Source: Rhizobium skierniewicense
Lineage (GTDB): Bacteria; Pseudomonadota; Alphaproteobacteria; Rhizobiales; Rhizobiaceae
NCBI RefSeq assembly: GCF_014196515.1
Contig: NZ_JACIDV010000001.1
Coordinates: forward strand, 550,441-614,440
Length of the DNA: 64,000 nt
Direction: 5' to 3'
A program made the position numbers and the translations under genes. Shown here piece by piece: positions 44,734 to 53,980 of this stretch. The notes beneath the pieces are model-generated. The model saw only the letters and a list, made by a program, of their open reading frames with translations, did not search any database and had not been told where the DNA came from. Each line of letters starts with the position of its first letter. Positions within the stretch are counted from its first letter, which is position 1.

Positions 44734-45744
44734 CTATAATAGTTTTTCTAAACGGGTCAGTTGGGCTTGAACCATCCGCCTAACCATTTCTTTGAAGCTC
44801 ACCGTCGGTGACCATCCGAGTAATTCTTTCGCCTTGGCGGGGTTCGCCAAAATCTGGCCCGGCTCCAGCGGCCGTACCAAGGCAGGATCGCTGAATACAC
44901 ATTTTTTCCAATCGCATCCAACCGTTTGATAGGCAATTTCACATAATTCCGTCAGCGTGTGCAGTTTTCCGGTACCAATGACGAAATCTGTTGGCTCTTG
45001 CTGCTGTAGGATCATCCACATGGCGTTAACGAAATCGGGCGCATATCCCCAATCTCTGGCGGTGTCCAAGTTGCCAAGGGCCAGCCGTCCGCCCTCCACG
45101 ATGGGTCGTCCCCTCTCGTTCATGTCGGGTGAATCGACTATTCCGAGTGCCGCACAGGCCGCACCATAGGCCACTTTCTGCGTCAAAAAATGTAGTCCGC
45201 GCCGCTCGCTTTCGTGATTGAAGAGGATGCCGCTTGTTATGTATAGATTATAGCTGTCTCTGTAAATTGCAGCCATATGGTGTGCGTATACCTTCGCTGC
45301 GGCATATGGATTAACGGGATGAAAAGACGTCTCCTCATCCTGTCTTGCCGAGCGTGATTGGCCAAACATCTCCGATGAAGACGCATGGTAGACACGGGTA
45401 TCCGGCCGATGATTGCGCACGGCCTCAAACAGCTTTATGGCCGCAAGCCCATTGACCTCCAATGTCTCAGGCGCGCGCGCCCAGGATTCACCCGGCCTAG
45501 ACTGCGAGGCGAGATTATAGATTTCGTCTGGCTTCGCTTCGTTGAGAACACTGGCCAGTTCAAGATCCTGGATCAGGTCCCCGAAAAGAATGTTGACGCG
45601 GCCCGCCAAATGGCTCGCGCAGTTCGGTTGAGACCAACTCGCAGCCCGCGCCAACCCAAAGACTTCATAACCCTTCTCAAGAAGGAGTTCTGCAAGGTAG
45701 GAGCCGTCTTGGCCCGTTATGCCAGTGATCAGCGCTCGTTTCAT
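44734..45744 (-). CDS. Second GDP-mannose 4,6-dehydratase-like protein
   Basis: 336-aa SDR enzyme sharing [38 protein letters not shown] and YAAAKVYAHHMAAIY with Gmd but with a different loop (LARAASWSQPNC instead of IKRRTSLF) and distinct later sequence. It belongs to the Gmd/related dehydratase group and could be a dehydratase with another role or a 4-keto reductase such as Rmd. Two such genes side by side suggest two GDP-6-deoxy sugars, for example L-fucose and D-rhamnose. Confidence 0.85.
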   Translation of the reverse strand: MKRALITGITGQDGSYLAELLLEKGYEVFGLARAASWSQPNCASHLAGRVNILFGDLIQDLELASVLNEAKPDEIYNLASQSRPGESWARAPETLEVNGLAAIKLFEAVRNHRPDTRVYHASSSEMFGQSRSARQDEETSFHPVNPYAAAKVYAHHMAAIYRDSYNLYITSGILFNHESERRGLHFLTQKVAYGAACAALGIVDSPDMNERGRPIVEGGRLALGNLDTARDWGYAPDFVNAMWMILQQQEPTDFVIGTGKLHTLTELCEIAYQTVGCDWKKCVFSDPALVRPLEPGQILANPAKAKELLGWSPTVSFKEMVRRMVQAQLTRLEKLL

Positions 45745-45778
45745 AGGCCCTCTCGCATGATGATTTTGCTGACCTTAC

Positions 45779-48772
45779 TCATCGAAAACGCCTGCGTAGG
45801 CTCGCTGAGCGAAACCAAGCTTTGCGGATCAAACTGCCTGCCCAAGGCAATCGGCGATCCACGACGCGAAACATCCCCCGCGCAACGTATCTCAGCCTTG
45901 CCCTGTCTCTTCCGATTGATCCTGCCTGACCTAGGAAACCCAACGTTGCGGGAATTCTATGAATATTCGGGAGCGTGCGTCGCAGTCGGCTCCCCCCAGG
46001 CCATGTTTCATATAACCGGTAAGCCCAAAAACCGAAATAATAGCTGAGGCTGACATATCCACCGTGTCTCGCACAGATCTCGAACACTTCCCGGTAGATA
46101 ACCCCGCGCATCGCAAGCGTCTTGGCGTCTTCGTGGAGGCGAGATTGCGCGAATTTGTGATCTGAGTGTAGAATAATTGCGCCGGATGTGGCCATGCGAA
46201 GCCAGTATTCGTAATCCATGGCTGTCTGCATCGACACATCAAAAGGCCCAATCCGGTCGACAATCCGTTTGCGCCAAAACGATGCGGGTTGGCACACGCA
46301 GCAATCATGCATCAAGCGCTCGAAAGAGTAGGGCGCACTGTTATATGTGCCGATAATTGCACCCTGGGCGTCGATATAGTCGGCATTGCCATACACCATG
46401 TCGCATTCCGGGTGCTCATTGAAGAATTGCACGGCAGCTTCCAACGCACCGGGCAACAGGATGTCGTCGGAATTCAAGTAGGCAAGAATTTCTCCACCCA
46501 CACGCTCCATGCCTTTATTGATGGCATCGGCCTGTCCTTTGTCGCGTTCCGACACCCATTTTATCCGGTCGCCGTAGCTTTTGAGGACTTCCACGGTATC
46601 ATCCGTCGAGGCGCCATCCATGACCAGGAGTTCGACATTTTTGTAGCCTTGGTTCAGCACGCTATCGATCGACTCGCGGATGAAATGGCCATGATTTCGC
46701 GTCGGCATGACGATGCTGACCAGGGGCTCTTTCCGAGCGTATTCAAGAGGGTTCTTCGAAACACGCAGTAAGGCGTCACGTAGAGACTGAGCAGGCTTGA
46801 CCCAGTCATAGGCTGCGACGCGTAGCTTTGCTTTATCAGAGAGGCTGGCCCTCAAGCCTTCCTCGGTCGTGATGCGTCGCATCAGATTTGCCATTGCTGC
46901 GATGTCTGTGGGATCACATGCTAGGACTGCATCGCCGCCGACTTCAGGGAGTGATGTGGTGTTGCTGCAAAGAACGGGTGTTCCGTGATGGAAAGCCTCC
47001 AGCAACGGCATGCCGAAGCCTTCGAAGAGAGAGAAGTAGACCAGCGCTGTCGCTTTGGCAAAAAGTGCTGTTACCTGTCTGTGCGGTAGAAAACCCAGAT
47101 GGACAATTGGAAGGTCCTCGAAGCCCTTCAGACTGTCCTGAAGACCGTCAGGATTGCCAGTGAGAACAAGACCTGTCTTCGGCGGTAGGTCAGGCAACGC
47201 AAGTTTGAATGCTTCGAAAAGGCGCCTGTGGTTCTTGTGTGGCCATAGGTTCGCCGGCATGTAGAAGAAGCGCTCAAAGGCTTTAGCTTCTGACGGCAAA
47301 TCGTCTTCGGTCGGTGTTTCCTGGAGTTCCTCGGGAAGGGCCGCAGGCATGAGGAACACGTCATCTGTCATGGTCCAGGCGTTGCTGACCATCGTATGGC
47401 GGGAATGATCCGTCATCGTTGCGATTGCGCCCCCTCGGGACAAAGCGTCAGCAAACGCACGACGACGACTAGCCAGCACATCCCTCGGGAAAAAATCAGG
47501 GAAATATTCGTGCTGAATGTCTGGGATGACGAAGACCTGCCGTTGAAGCGGGAATTCAGGATGAGCCTCCTGAGGATATGTCCGTAGGATTGCATCGACA
47601 CCCAGATTCGCGCAGTGCTCCGACATCTCCGCATAGAATAGAGCCGGATGCTCATCTAGGCGGATATAATCAACATTTGGACCCTTGATTGCCAAAGGAG
47701 GCAATCCTGGCCGATGAAAGAAGACGATCTTGTCGTTGGGAAAAAGACGAACCATCTCGCGAAGAACGCCATGAACCCATGGGACGATTCCACCAGAAAC
47801 ACCGGCAATGAGAGGATATAGATCGACCGCGATAACAATCCTTTGCTTGATTGTAATTTTAGCGTTGTCGGGCGTCTTTTCCTCATCGGCAGAAGCAGCA
47901 GATGGCACAGGACTTCCGGCGGCATTCACGCCGAGACGCTGCATATCGGCCTGAACTTCGTTCCAAAAGTTGAGCAGTGCACTCTGGGTTTGATCGCTGA
48001 ACAACTCGCTCGACTGCGTCGTACGATGCATATTGTCTAGCCAATAGCAGAGTGCGCCTGGTGTCATGGGGCGACCGGTATGACGTTCCGCCAATAGACG
48101 AAGCTCTTCTGCCCTTCGGAACCCTCCGGTTGCCGTCAACGTGTCGCCCCACTCGCGTGACGCCGCAAGGGATGCTTCAACGGGATGCGGCGTTGATAGT
48201 TTCGCCAGCCGGATCCAGAGGTCCCAGTCAAAGCTCCAGCGCAGGCTCTGATTTAGCCGGCCTAGTCGGCGTAGGTATGTCGCGTTCATGAATGTCGACG
48301 GCTGGAGTATATAGTCCAGACCGCCCAGGAGAGCGTCCTCGTTGTAAAGGACCGGTCCGTCGATGAAATCGGCGGTCTTGTTACCTCCCTCATCCGTCCT
48401 GATCCCATTGCCGAACCAGAAGCTTGCCTGGGGTGAAACGCGGTAGGCTTCCACAATGTGTTCAAAGGCGCCGGGCAGATAGAAATCGTCCGCATTCAGC
48501 CAAGCAATAATGTCACCTGTGCATCTGGAAAGACCCTTATTGATCGCGTCCGCAGCGCCTTTGTCGGGCTCGCTGACATATCCTGTCAGCCAATCCTCGT
48601 TTTGACGAACGACCTCCAGGGTATTGTCGCTGGAACCACCATCTATGATGAAATGCTCGATATCAGGCCAGTTCTGGGACCGGACGGAATCGATGCACTC
48701 CTGAAGGAAGCGTCCCTGATTCAGAGACGGCGTCACTATAGAAATTCTTGGTGTCGGATTACTAAAGGTCAT
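45779..48772 (-). CDS. Three-domain glycosyltransferase (GT2-GT4-GT2)
   Basis: 997-aa cytoplasmic protein built of three glycosyltransferase domains. GT2 number 1 (about 8-250) has WLNADDFYLP (NADD 93-96); a linker of about 25 residues (285-310) follows; GT4 (about 311-675) has the C-terminal EGFGMPLLE motif with Glu584 and Glu592; GT2 number 2 (about 683-930) has YLNSDDILLP (NSDD 767-770). Each domain keeps its active-site residues, so one chain could add two or three sugars in turn, fixing their order. The first domain is clearly related to the separate protein at 53981. It follows the methyltransferase gene by 9 bp. Confidence 0.93.
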   Translation of the reverse strand: MTFSNPTPRISIVTPSLNQGRFLQECIDSVRSQNWPDIEHFIIDGGSSDNTLEVVRQNEDWLTGYVSEPDKGAADAINKGLSRCTGDIIAWLNADDFYLPGAFEHIVEAYRVSPQASFWFGNGIRTDEGGNKTADFIDGPVLYNEDALLGGLDYILQPSTFMNATYLRRLGRLNQSLRWSFDWDLWIRLAKLSTPHPVEASLAASREWGDTLTATGGFRRAEELRLLAERHTGRPMTPGALCYWLDNMHRTTQSSELFSDQTQSALLNFWNEVQADMQRLGVNAAGSPVPSAASADEEKTPDNAKITIKQRIVIAVDLYPLIAGVSGGIVPWVHGVLREMVRLFPNDKIVFFHRPGLPPLAIKGPNVDYIRLDEHPALFYAEMSEHCANLGVDAILRTYPQEAHPEFPLQRQVFVIPDIQHEYFPDFFPRDVLASRRRAFADALSRGGAIATMTDHSRHTMVSNAWTMTDDVFLMPAALPEELQETPTEDDLPSEAKAFERFFYMPANLWPHKNHRRLFEAFKLALPDLPPKTGLVLTGNPDGLQDSLKGFEDLPIVHLGFLPHRQVTALFAKATALVYFSLFEGFGMPLLEAFHHGTPVLCSNTTSLPEVGGDAVLACDPTDIAAMANLMRRITTEEGLRASLSDKAKLRVAAYDWVKPAQSLRDALLRVSKNPLEYARKEPLVSIVMPTRNHGHFIRESIDSVLNQGYKNVELLVMDGASTDDTVEVLKSYGDRIKWVSERDKGQADAINKGMERVGGEILAYLNSDDILLPGALEAAVQFFNEHPECDMVYGNADYIDAQGAIIGTYNSAPYSFERLMHDCCVCQPASFWRKRIVDRIGPFDVSMQTAMDYEYWLRMATSGAIILHSDHKFAQSRLHEDAKTLAMRGVIYREVFEICARHGGYVSLSYYFGFWAYRLYETWPGGSRLRRTLPNIHRIPATLGFLGQAGSIGRDRARLRYVARGMFRVVDRRLPWAGSLIRKAWFRSASLRRRFR

Positions 48773-48781
48773 CTCGGTTTT

Positions 48782-49765
48782 TTATTTTCCTGCTGCAGCC
48801 TGCAGATCGTGGATCATTTTTGTCAAAGCCTGAATCTGATCGAGTCTAGCCGCGCGATCTTCATCTATGATTTTCACGTGCTCTTCAATGCTCTTTATCT
48901 GCTTGTCCTGATCGAGAAGTGCTTGAACGAAACGTCCTTTTGGCGTCTCGATCGATTTTTCAGCATCTTCCTTCGAGATCATCTCGATCGGTTGCCTGCT
49001 GACAACGAAGAACATGTCATGCTCAGTGAAGAAGGGTTTTTCAAAAATAAGATGCTCGGCACCAAGCTCTTGAAACAGTCTTTGCGCCGCATTTTGCGAG
49101 TATAGGTAGATGTGTTCGTCGGGAAGAAGCATGCCCAAGAAGGAAGGGTGCGCAGTTTGAAGTTCCTCAAACGTCGTAACGCCGGGAAAATTCGGCATTT
49201 GGATCATTATCAGGCCGTCCGGCTTCAACATGTCCAGTGCAATCGTCAAAGTATCCTTCGGGAAAGGCAAATGCTCCAAAACGTCCATCAACGCGACCGC
49301 GTCAAATGTCCCCGCTTCGAGTTCAATATTCTCTATAGGTCCAACCAGCACAGGAATGTCGAAGGTTTCCTGTGCATACTCAACGACCCAAGGACTCATC
49401 TCCATTCCGGAGGCTTCGTAGCCGGCTTGGCGGAGAAGCGCGACAAAGCTTCCGTGGGAACAACCCAGTTCCAGAACTTTAGAAGGTGGCGCCTTGTATT
49501 TCAGAAGGGTTCTGAGCCAATGCAGATTTCGATCGGTCAAATCTAGCTTTGCTCTCTGAAAAATGTTCGGAAATCCGAGATCCTTGTTCTGGTGTTCAAG
49601 CCAGTATTTCTTTCCGTAGAAATCTGCTTCATCGTCTGTAACTTTCAACTCATCATCTGATAAACCGACTGCCGATATGAGGGTACCGCAGCTTGCGCAA
49701 CGAACATACTCTGCACTGAACTCCCGGTGGTCTACGCTGCCGCACCAACACTTCCTATTATTCAT
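48782..49765 (-). CDS. Zinc-ribbon class I SAM-dependent methyltransferase
   Basis: 327-aa protein. It starts with a likely zinc-binding cluster (Cys6, Cys8, Cys23, Cys26), then a Rossmann methyltransferase domain with motif I VLELGCSHGSFVALL near 93, and LMDVLEHLPFPKDTL. The last ~45 residues form a predicted coiled coil (DQDKQIKSIEEHVKIIDEDR). Proteins of this kind methylate sugars in polysaccharide loci; a coiled coil can act as a ruler or dock for the glycosyltransferase. Its position between the exporter and the large glycosyltransferase suggests a capping role. Confidence 0.88.
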   Translation of the reverse strand: MNNRKCWCGSVDHREFSAEYVRCASCGTLISAVGLSDDELKVTDDEADFYGKKYWLEHQNKDLGFPNIFQRAKLDLTDRNLHWLRTLLKYKAPPSKVLELGCSHGSFVALLRQAGYEASGMEMSPWVVEYAQETFDIPVLVGPIENIELEAGTFDAVALMDVLEHLPFPKDTLTIALDMLKPDGLIMIQMPNFPGVTTFEELQTAHPSFLGMLLPDEHIYLYSQNAAQRLFQELGAEHLIFEKPFFTEHDMFFVVSRQPIEMISKEDAEKSIETPKGRFVQALLDQDKQIKSIEEHVKIIDEDRAARLDQIQALTKMIHDLQAAAGK

Positions 49766-49865
49766 TGCTTTGAAGCTCTCTTCCTATTACGCGTTTCTAA
49801 TGCTGTAGCATGTTTGATCTTTTATCTAGCATTCCTCTAACATTAACAGACATCTCAACTCCATG

Positions 49866-51272
49866 TTAGCGAAGGTCAGGAAATGAAAATTCGATACTAC
49901 CAGGCAAATCTGCGATGCCGTGATGGCTTAGTGCCGAACCGCTACGATTTGAAGCCCAGCCTATTGAAAGTGATCCAGCATTAGGCAACACACAAAGATG
50001 GATTACACTTGCATCGATAGCTTCGTGTGTCATTTCCGACATCCGGCTGAAGATATCCGGATCAATGGATCCCAAACCGATCTCGAACGTGTATTCACCC
50101 AATTGTAAATTTAAAGAAATTTCTTGTTTACAGCGTACAATATTTCCGGCTTTGAGGCTGCCACCTGTTCCAACTCCATGCTCAATCGAGCCTTTTCCGT
50201 GAACAGTTATACCACGTTCATTATGTAGGACGACACCGCAGGTAGCCATGCCGATATCTTTTAGTATGCGAAATTCCGAGACAAAGACCGCCACTTGTCC
50301 CTGCGAAAAGTGGTGACAGGGCGCGCCCTGAGTATCGTACACTGAAAATCCCAAACACTCCGCGCTGCCGTTTCCGACTTGCGTAATGGTTTCTGCCGAA
50401 CGGAGCGAGGTAAATTCGCCGCTTTTTATCTCTTCGCAATCCGACTGATCAGCGTGGGTAGCTTCTGATTTATTTACATAAGATGTTGTTGAGAACGATT
50501 GTCCTGTTTGATGCAACTGATAATATCGCTTTGCTGCTTCAGCGGCATCACCCAAGAAATTCATTCTGCCATGATCGAGCAAAATCGCCCGGTCACAGAA
50601 CTGCTCGATGTCAGTCATCGCATGTGAGACGAGGAGGACGGCAGCGCCGGACGAACGAATTTCCTCAAGGCGCGCATAGCACTTCTGACGAAAAAATACG
50701 TCGCCTACTGCCAGAGCTTCATCGATGATGACGATGGATGCGTTGATGTGAGCCTGCACCGCGAATGCGAGGCGGACAAACATCCCACTTGAATAGGTTT
50801 TCACCGGCTGGTCGATAAAATCGCCGATATCGGCAAAAGCGACGATTTCGTCGTAGCTTGCGTCGATCTGCTCGCTACTGAGCCCCAAGATGCGGGCGTT
50901 CAGAAGGACGTTTTCGCGTCCTGTAAAATCGGGATTGAATCCACTTCCCAGTTCGAGAAGGGCGGCGACGCGCCCCTTGACCGTCAGATCGCCGAGGGTA
51001 GGGGCCAATGTACCGGCCAAGATTTGCAGCAACGTGCTTTTGCCGCCACCGTTTCGTCCGATGATGCCCAAGGTTTCTCCAGGGCGAACCTGGAATGAGA
51101 TATCGTGTAGCGCCCAAAACTCACGGTGGTAGGTGGGCGCCGGGCCTGAGCGACCAAAAAGGTTGGTCAGTTTCGGCATGACCAATTGCTTCAGGCGGTC
51201 GCGTGGGTTGTTGTATATGTCGTAGCGCTTCCCGACGCCGCGCACATCGATAACTGGCTCGTTAGAGGACAT
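49866..51272 (-). CDS. wzt: O-antigen ABC exporter ATP-binding protein with carbohydrate-binding tail
   Basis: 468-aa ATPase driving export of a lipid-linked polysaccharide. Walker A GRNGGGKST, signature YSSGMFVRLAFAVQ and Walker B IVIIDEALAVGD lie in the first ~245 residues. From about 325 on there is a Wzt-C type beta domain (LGFSVYDTQG, VFVSEFRILKDIG), which in E. coli O9a recognises the chain-end modification. ATG 51272 has GGGGA 7 nt upstream and overlaps the wzm stop by 11 bp. A 100-bp gap separates it from the methyltransferase gene. Confidence 0.94.
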   Translation of the reverse strand: MSSNEPVIDVRGVGKRYDIYNNPRDRLKQLVMPKLTNLFGRSGPAPTYHREFWALHDISFQVRPGETLGIIGRNGGGKSTLLQILAGTLAPTLGDLTVKGRVAALLELGSGFNPDFTGRENVLLNARILGLSSEQIDASYDEIVAFADIGDFIDQPVKTYSSGMFVRLAFAVQAHINASIVIIDEALAVGDVFFRQKCYARLEEIRSSGAAVLLVSHAMTDIEQFCDRAILLDHGRMNFLGDAAEAAKRYYQLHQTGQSFSTTSYVNKSEATHADQSDCEEIKSGEFTSLRSAETITQVGNGSAECLGFSVYDTQGAPCHHFSQGQVAVFVSEFRILKDIGMATCGVVLHNERGITVHGKGSIEHGVGTGGSLKAGNIVRCKQEISLNLQLGEYTFEIGLGSIDPDIFSRMSEMTHEAIDASVIHLCVLPNAGSLSIGWASNRSGSALSHHGIADLPGSIEFSFPDLR

Positions 51273-52080
51273 CTGCAAATCCCCGTCTTGTCTTCTGAAA
51301 CCAAGCGAAGCCTAGATAAAAGACGGCGAGGCTCACGAGAAGGCTCATGGCCCAGGCGACCCAGTTCAGAGGCGCTCCCCAAAGCAACGCGTCCCTAACT
51401 TGAAGCACCGGAAGCGTGATCGGGTTTAAGGTCAGCAACGACTGATAGGCAGGTGGAAGCGCGCTGATAGGGTAGAAAACCGGCGCTAGAAACAGCGCAA
51501 CCGTGGTGAGCATGCCGATGACCTGCGCGAAATCGCGGAGATAGACGCCAAGCGAGGCGAGAAACCAGCTCAGGCCTAGGGTCATCAGAAGTAACGGCAG
51601 CAGGATGATGGGCAAAAGAAGACCTGCGGGATGGATGAACGTCCCGGAAATCAAACAAAAGAACATTAAAACGACAAGGCTGACAATGAAATTCCCAAGC
51701 GCAGATCCCATGGTCATAAGAGGCAGTATTTCCAACGGGAATACGACTTTCTTGACGTAGTTTGCGTTCGCGGCGATTATGGTTGGAGCCCGCATCAGGC
51801 ACTCGGCGAAAAGCGCGTGTACGATGAGGCCGGAGAAAAGAACGATGGCAAAGTTTACCTGGCTGTCATTGCCCGCGCCCCATCTGGCTTTGAACGCGAC
51901 ACTAAAAACAAAAGTGTAGATTGCAAGCATAAGCAATGGGTTGAAAAGGGACCATGCGAGCCCGAAGACGGACCCCTTGTATCGGGATACGAAATCACGT
52001 TTCGTCAGTTCCCAAAGCAGACCTCTGTTGTGGATGAGTGTTTTAACAACAGCGGTCGGGTCGACCGAATGATTTTTCAT
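51262..52080 (-). CDS. wzm: O-antigen ABC exporter permease
   Basis: 272-aa inner-membrane protein with six helices. Family features are LLWELTKRDFVSRYKGSVFG, NANYVKKVVFPLEILPL and the C-terminal LNPITLPVLQVRDALLWG. It forms a dimer with Wzt to export the finished chain across the inner membrane. The start follows a 206-bp gap after the GT4 gene. Confidence 0.95.
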   Translation of the reverse strand: MKNHSVDPTAVVKTLIHNRGLLWELTKRDFVSRYKGSVFGLAWSLFNPLLMLAIYTFVFSVAFKARWGAGNDSQVNFAIVLFSGLIVHALFAECLMRAPTIIAANANYVKKVVFPLEILPLMTMGSALGNFIVSLVVLMFFCLISGTFIHPAGLLLPIILLPLLLMTLGLSWFLASLGVYLRDFAQVIGMLTTVALFLAPVFYPISALPPAYQSLLTLNPITLPVLQVRDALLWGAPLNWVAWAMSLLVSLAVFYLGFAWFQKTRRGFADVL

Positions 52081-52176
52081 ATAGTACGAAATTCCATCGC
52101 TGTGGTTAAACGCCTGGGTGCCCAGGTAGCCGGTTTACACCTGACTATTTTAGCCGTGCACCCCTCTAATATGCGG

Positions 52177-52205
52177 CTAATAGCTGTTCAGCCTGGCAAA
52201 GACAA
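52177..52205 (-). promoter_or_regulatory. Candidate promoter for the wzm-wzt operon
   Basis: On the minus strand TTGTCT, a 17-bp spacer and TATTAG lie about 100 bp before wzm. A 14-bp palindrome CCTGGG-TG-CCCAGG (52113-52126) lies between this promoter and the gene and could be an operator, and TTAGCCG / CGGCTAA (52150-52180) forms a stem-loop near the expected start. Each hexamer matches at four of six positions, so it is only suggestive. Confidence 0.35.
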
Positions 52206-52286
52206 GCCCTTGCCAAACGCTCATGGTTGGACCAGCCCACTCATCCCCGACGCTCATCTGCCGATATTTGCAAGATCCCAGATTGA

Positions 52287-53408
52287 TCAAGCACGGTTCC
52301 CCGTGTCGGCGATCCGCCGATATAGATCAGCATAAGCGGCTGCCATTTTCTCTGCCGTGAAGTTGTCCAGATAGCGTTGACGAGCGTTTCGCCCAAAGCT
52401 TTGCACTAAGTCGTCGTCGTTGAACAAACGCCTCATGGCGACAGCCAAAGAGTCGCTGTTTTCTGGAGGAACGACAAGGCCCGTGCATCCATCGAGATTG
52501 ACGTAGCTGGTTCCCGTGCCAATTTCACAAGATATCATCGGCTTACCGCTCATGGCTGCCTCAACCAGAGAAAGACCGAATGCTTCCGATCGGAGATGAG
52601 ATGGAAAAACGAGACCAAGGCTCAGATCAAGGACCGCCATCTTGTCTTCGTCCGTCAGGTTTCCGAGAAAATGCATGTTTTGGAGGCCACGCCGCTTCGC
52701 TTCCTCTTGAAAATCATCCGTCTGGCCACCGCCGATGAGTACGACAGGAATACCGGTCTTTTCCGCAGCATCCATCAGCACGTGAAGTCCCTTGTAATAA
52801 CGGAAGACACCAATGAAGACGAGGAAGCGGGGAGGGAGTTTGGATCTCCATCTCTCTCTATTTTGCTGGCCAACTGCCGGGTAGCTGGCTTCGTCAAGTC
52901 CAAGTGGAATGACCTCGACTTTAGAGCGGAATTTCTGGAGAGTAGCACTTGAATTCACATAATTCGGCGATGTGGCGACGATGCTGGTCGTGCTGCCGAG
53001 GAAGCGAAACATGAGGGGTTCGTAGAGACGTAATAATGTTTTCTGCTTAACCACGTCCGAGTGGTAGGTGACGACAGAAGGCATTCGATGAAAACTTGAA
53101 AGGTGTATGACGTCCATCAATGGCCAGGGAAAGTGAAAGTGAACTACATCGACTTCGCGGCTGAGTTCTCGAAATCGGCTAAACGCGGAACGAGAAAAAC
53201 CTGTCGAGGCAAACTCGAAATCAAGCTTGGCCTTGTGCGCGTAATGTCCACCAAAAGGACGCGAGTTTTCCTTTGGCTGCGCGCTAAGAGAGAGCACCTC
53301 GGACCTGATCCCATGGGTTTCGACCCCCTCACAGATAGCGGCGATAGTCCGCTCAACACCACCGAACGTGTCAGGCCAATATGTTTTGAAGAAATGCAAA
53401 ATTTTCAT
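52287..53408 (-). CDS. Glycosyltransferase family 4
   Basis: 373-aa GT-B enzyme. The N-terminal domain has KILHFFKTYWPDTFGGVERT and YHSDVVKQKTLL; the C-terminal nucleotide-sugar domain has FLVFIGVFRYYKGLHVL, FLGNLTDEDK and SEAFGLSLVEAAMSGKPM with the conserved Glu-x7-Glu pair. I start at ATG 53408 because the family motif begins there; ATG 53438 adds ten unlike residues. Likely adds one sugar of the O-chain, perhaps mannose or a GDP-sugar product. Confidence 0.92.
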   Translation of the reverse strand: MKILHFFKTYWPDTFGGVERTIAAICEGVETHGIRSEVLSLSAQPKENSRPFGGHYAHKAKLDFEFASTGFSRSAFSRFRELSREVDVVHFHFPWPLMDVIHLSSFHRMPSVVTYHSDVVKQKTLLRLYEPLMFRFLGSTTSIVATSPNYVNSSATLQKFRSKVEVIPLGLDEASYPAVGQQNRERWRSKLPPRFLVFIGVFRYYKGLHVLMDAAEKTGIPVVLIGGGQTDDFQEEAKRRGLQNMHFLGNLTDEDKMAVLDLSLGLVFPSHLRSEAFGLSLVEAAMSGKPMISCEIGTGTSYVNLDGCTGLVVPPENSDSLAVAMRRLFNDDDLVQSFGRNARQRYLDNFTAEKMAAAYADLYRRIADTGNRA

Positions 53409-53980
53409 GCTGTAAAGCCGTAGCAGGAGGGGAACCAATGCCGGAGGGCAAAAACGACTAATTTTTTGGCGCTATGACCGACGCTTTTATCCGCAACATT
53501 CGATAACACAACTATTTCCTCGCATTTGTGTCGTGAATTCGGCTTCCTAAAAGCATTGCTTAAAAGGGCTCACCGTCTTCGAGAAGGCAATACGAAGTAG
53601 GACTCAGAAAATTGCGCATAGGATTTTGATCTATCTGTGAGTGTAGCATCTGTTCGTCCGCTGTCCGCGCGCGATACCGGGATTGAGTAGGCCATCAAGC
53701 TGGGGCCTTAAAAGAAAATGGCCGATGCATTGGAGCAGTGAAAACGGTTACTCATTTGACGAATAATTTCGGCAGCTTTTGCGGGGGTGGGTGGCGTGAT
53801 GCCATCCGGTTTTGAGAGCGGGTTTCAAACGTGCGTCAATCGCAATCGGTCACAGCCTTCGAGAATACCATTTTTGCGGACGCCGGACATATTTCAATTT
53901 TTCTTGGTTCTTAGGATATTAAACCAGCGCTCGACATCCGGCGGATTTGACTGCTATCTGAGCGTAAAGAGGATGATGAC
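53409..53980. other. Intergenic region between divergent glycosyltransferase genes
   Basis: About 570 bp with no gene I can support. It must hold divergent promoters for the GT4 and GT2 genes. A short plus-strand frame at 53787-54035 overlaps the GT2 start and shows no family likeness. Confidence 0.5.
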
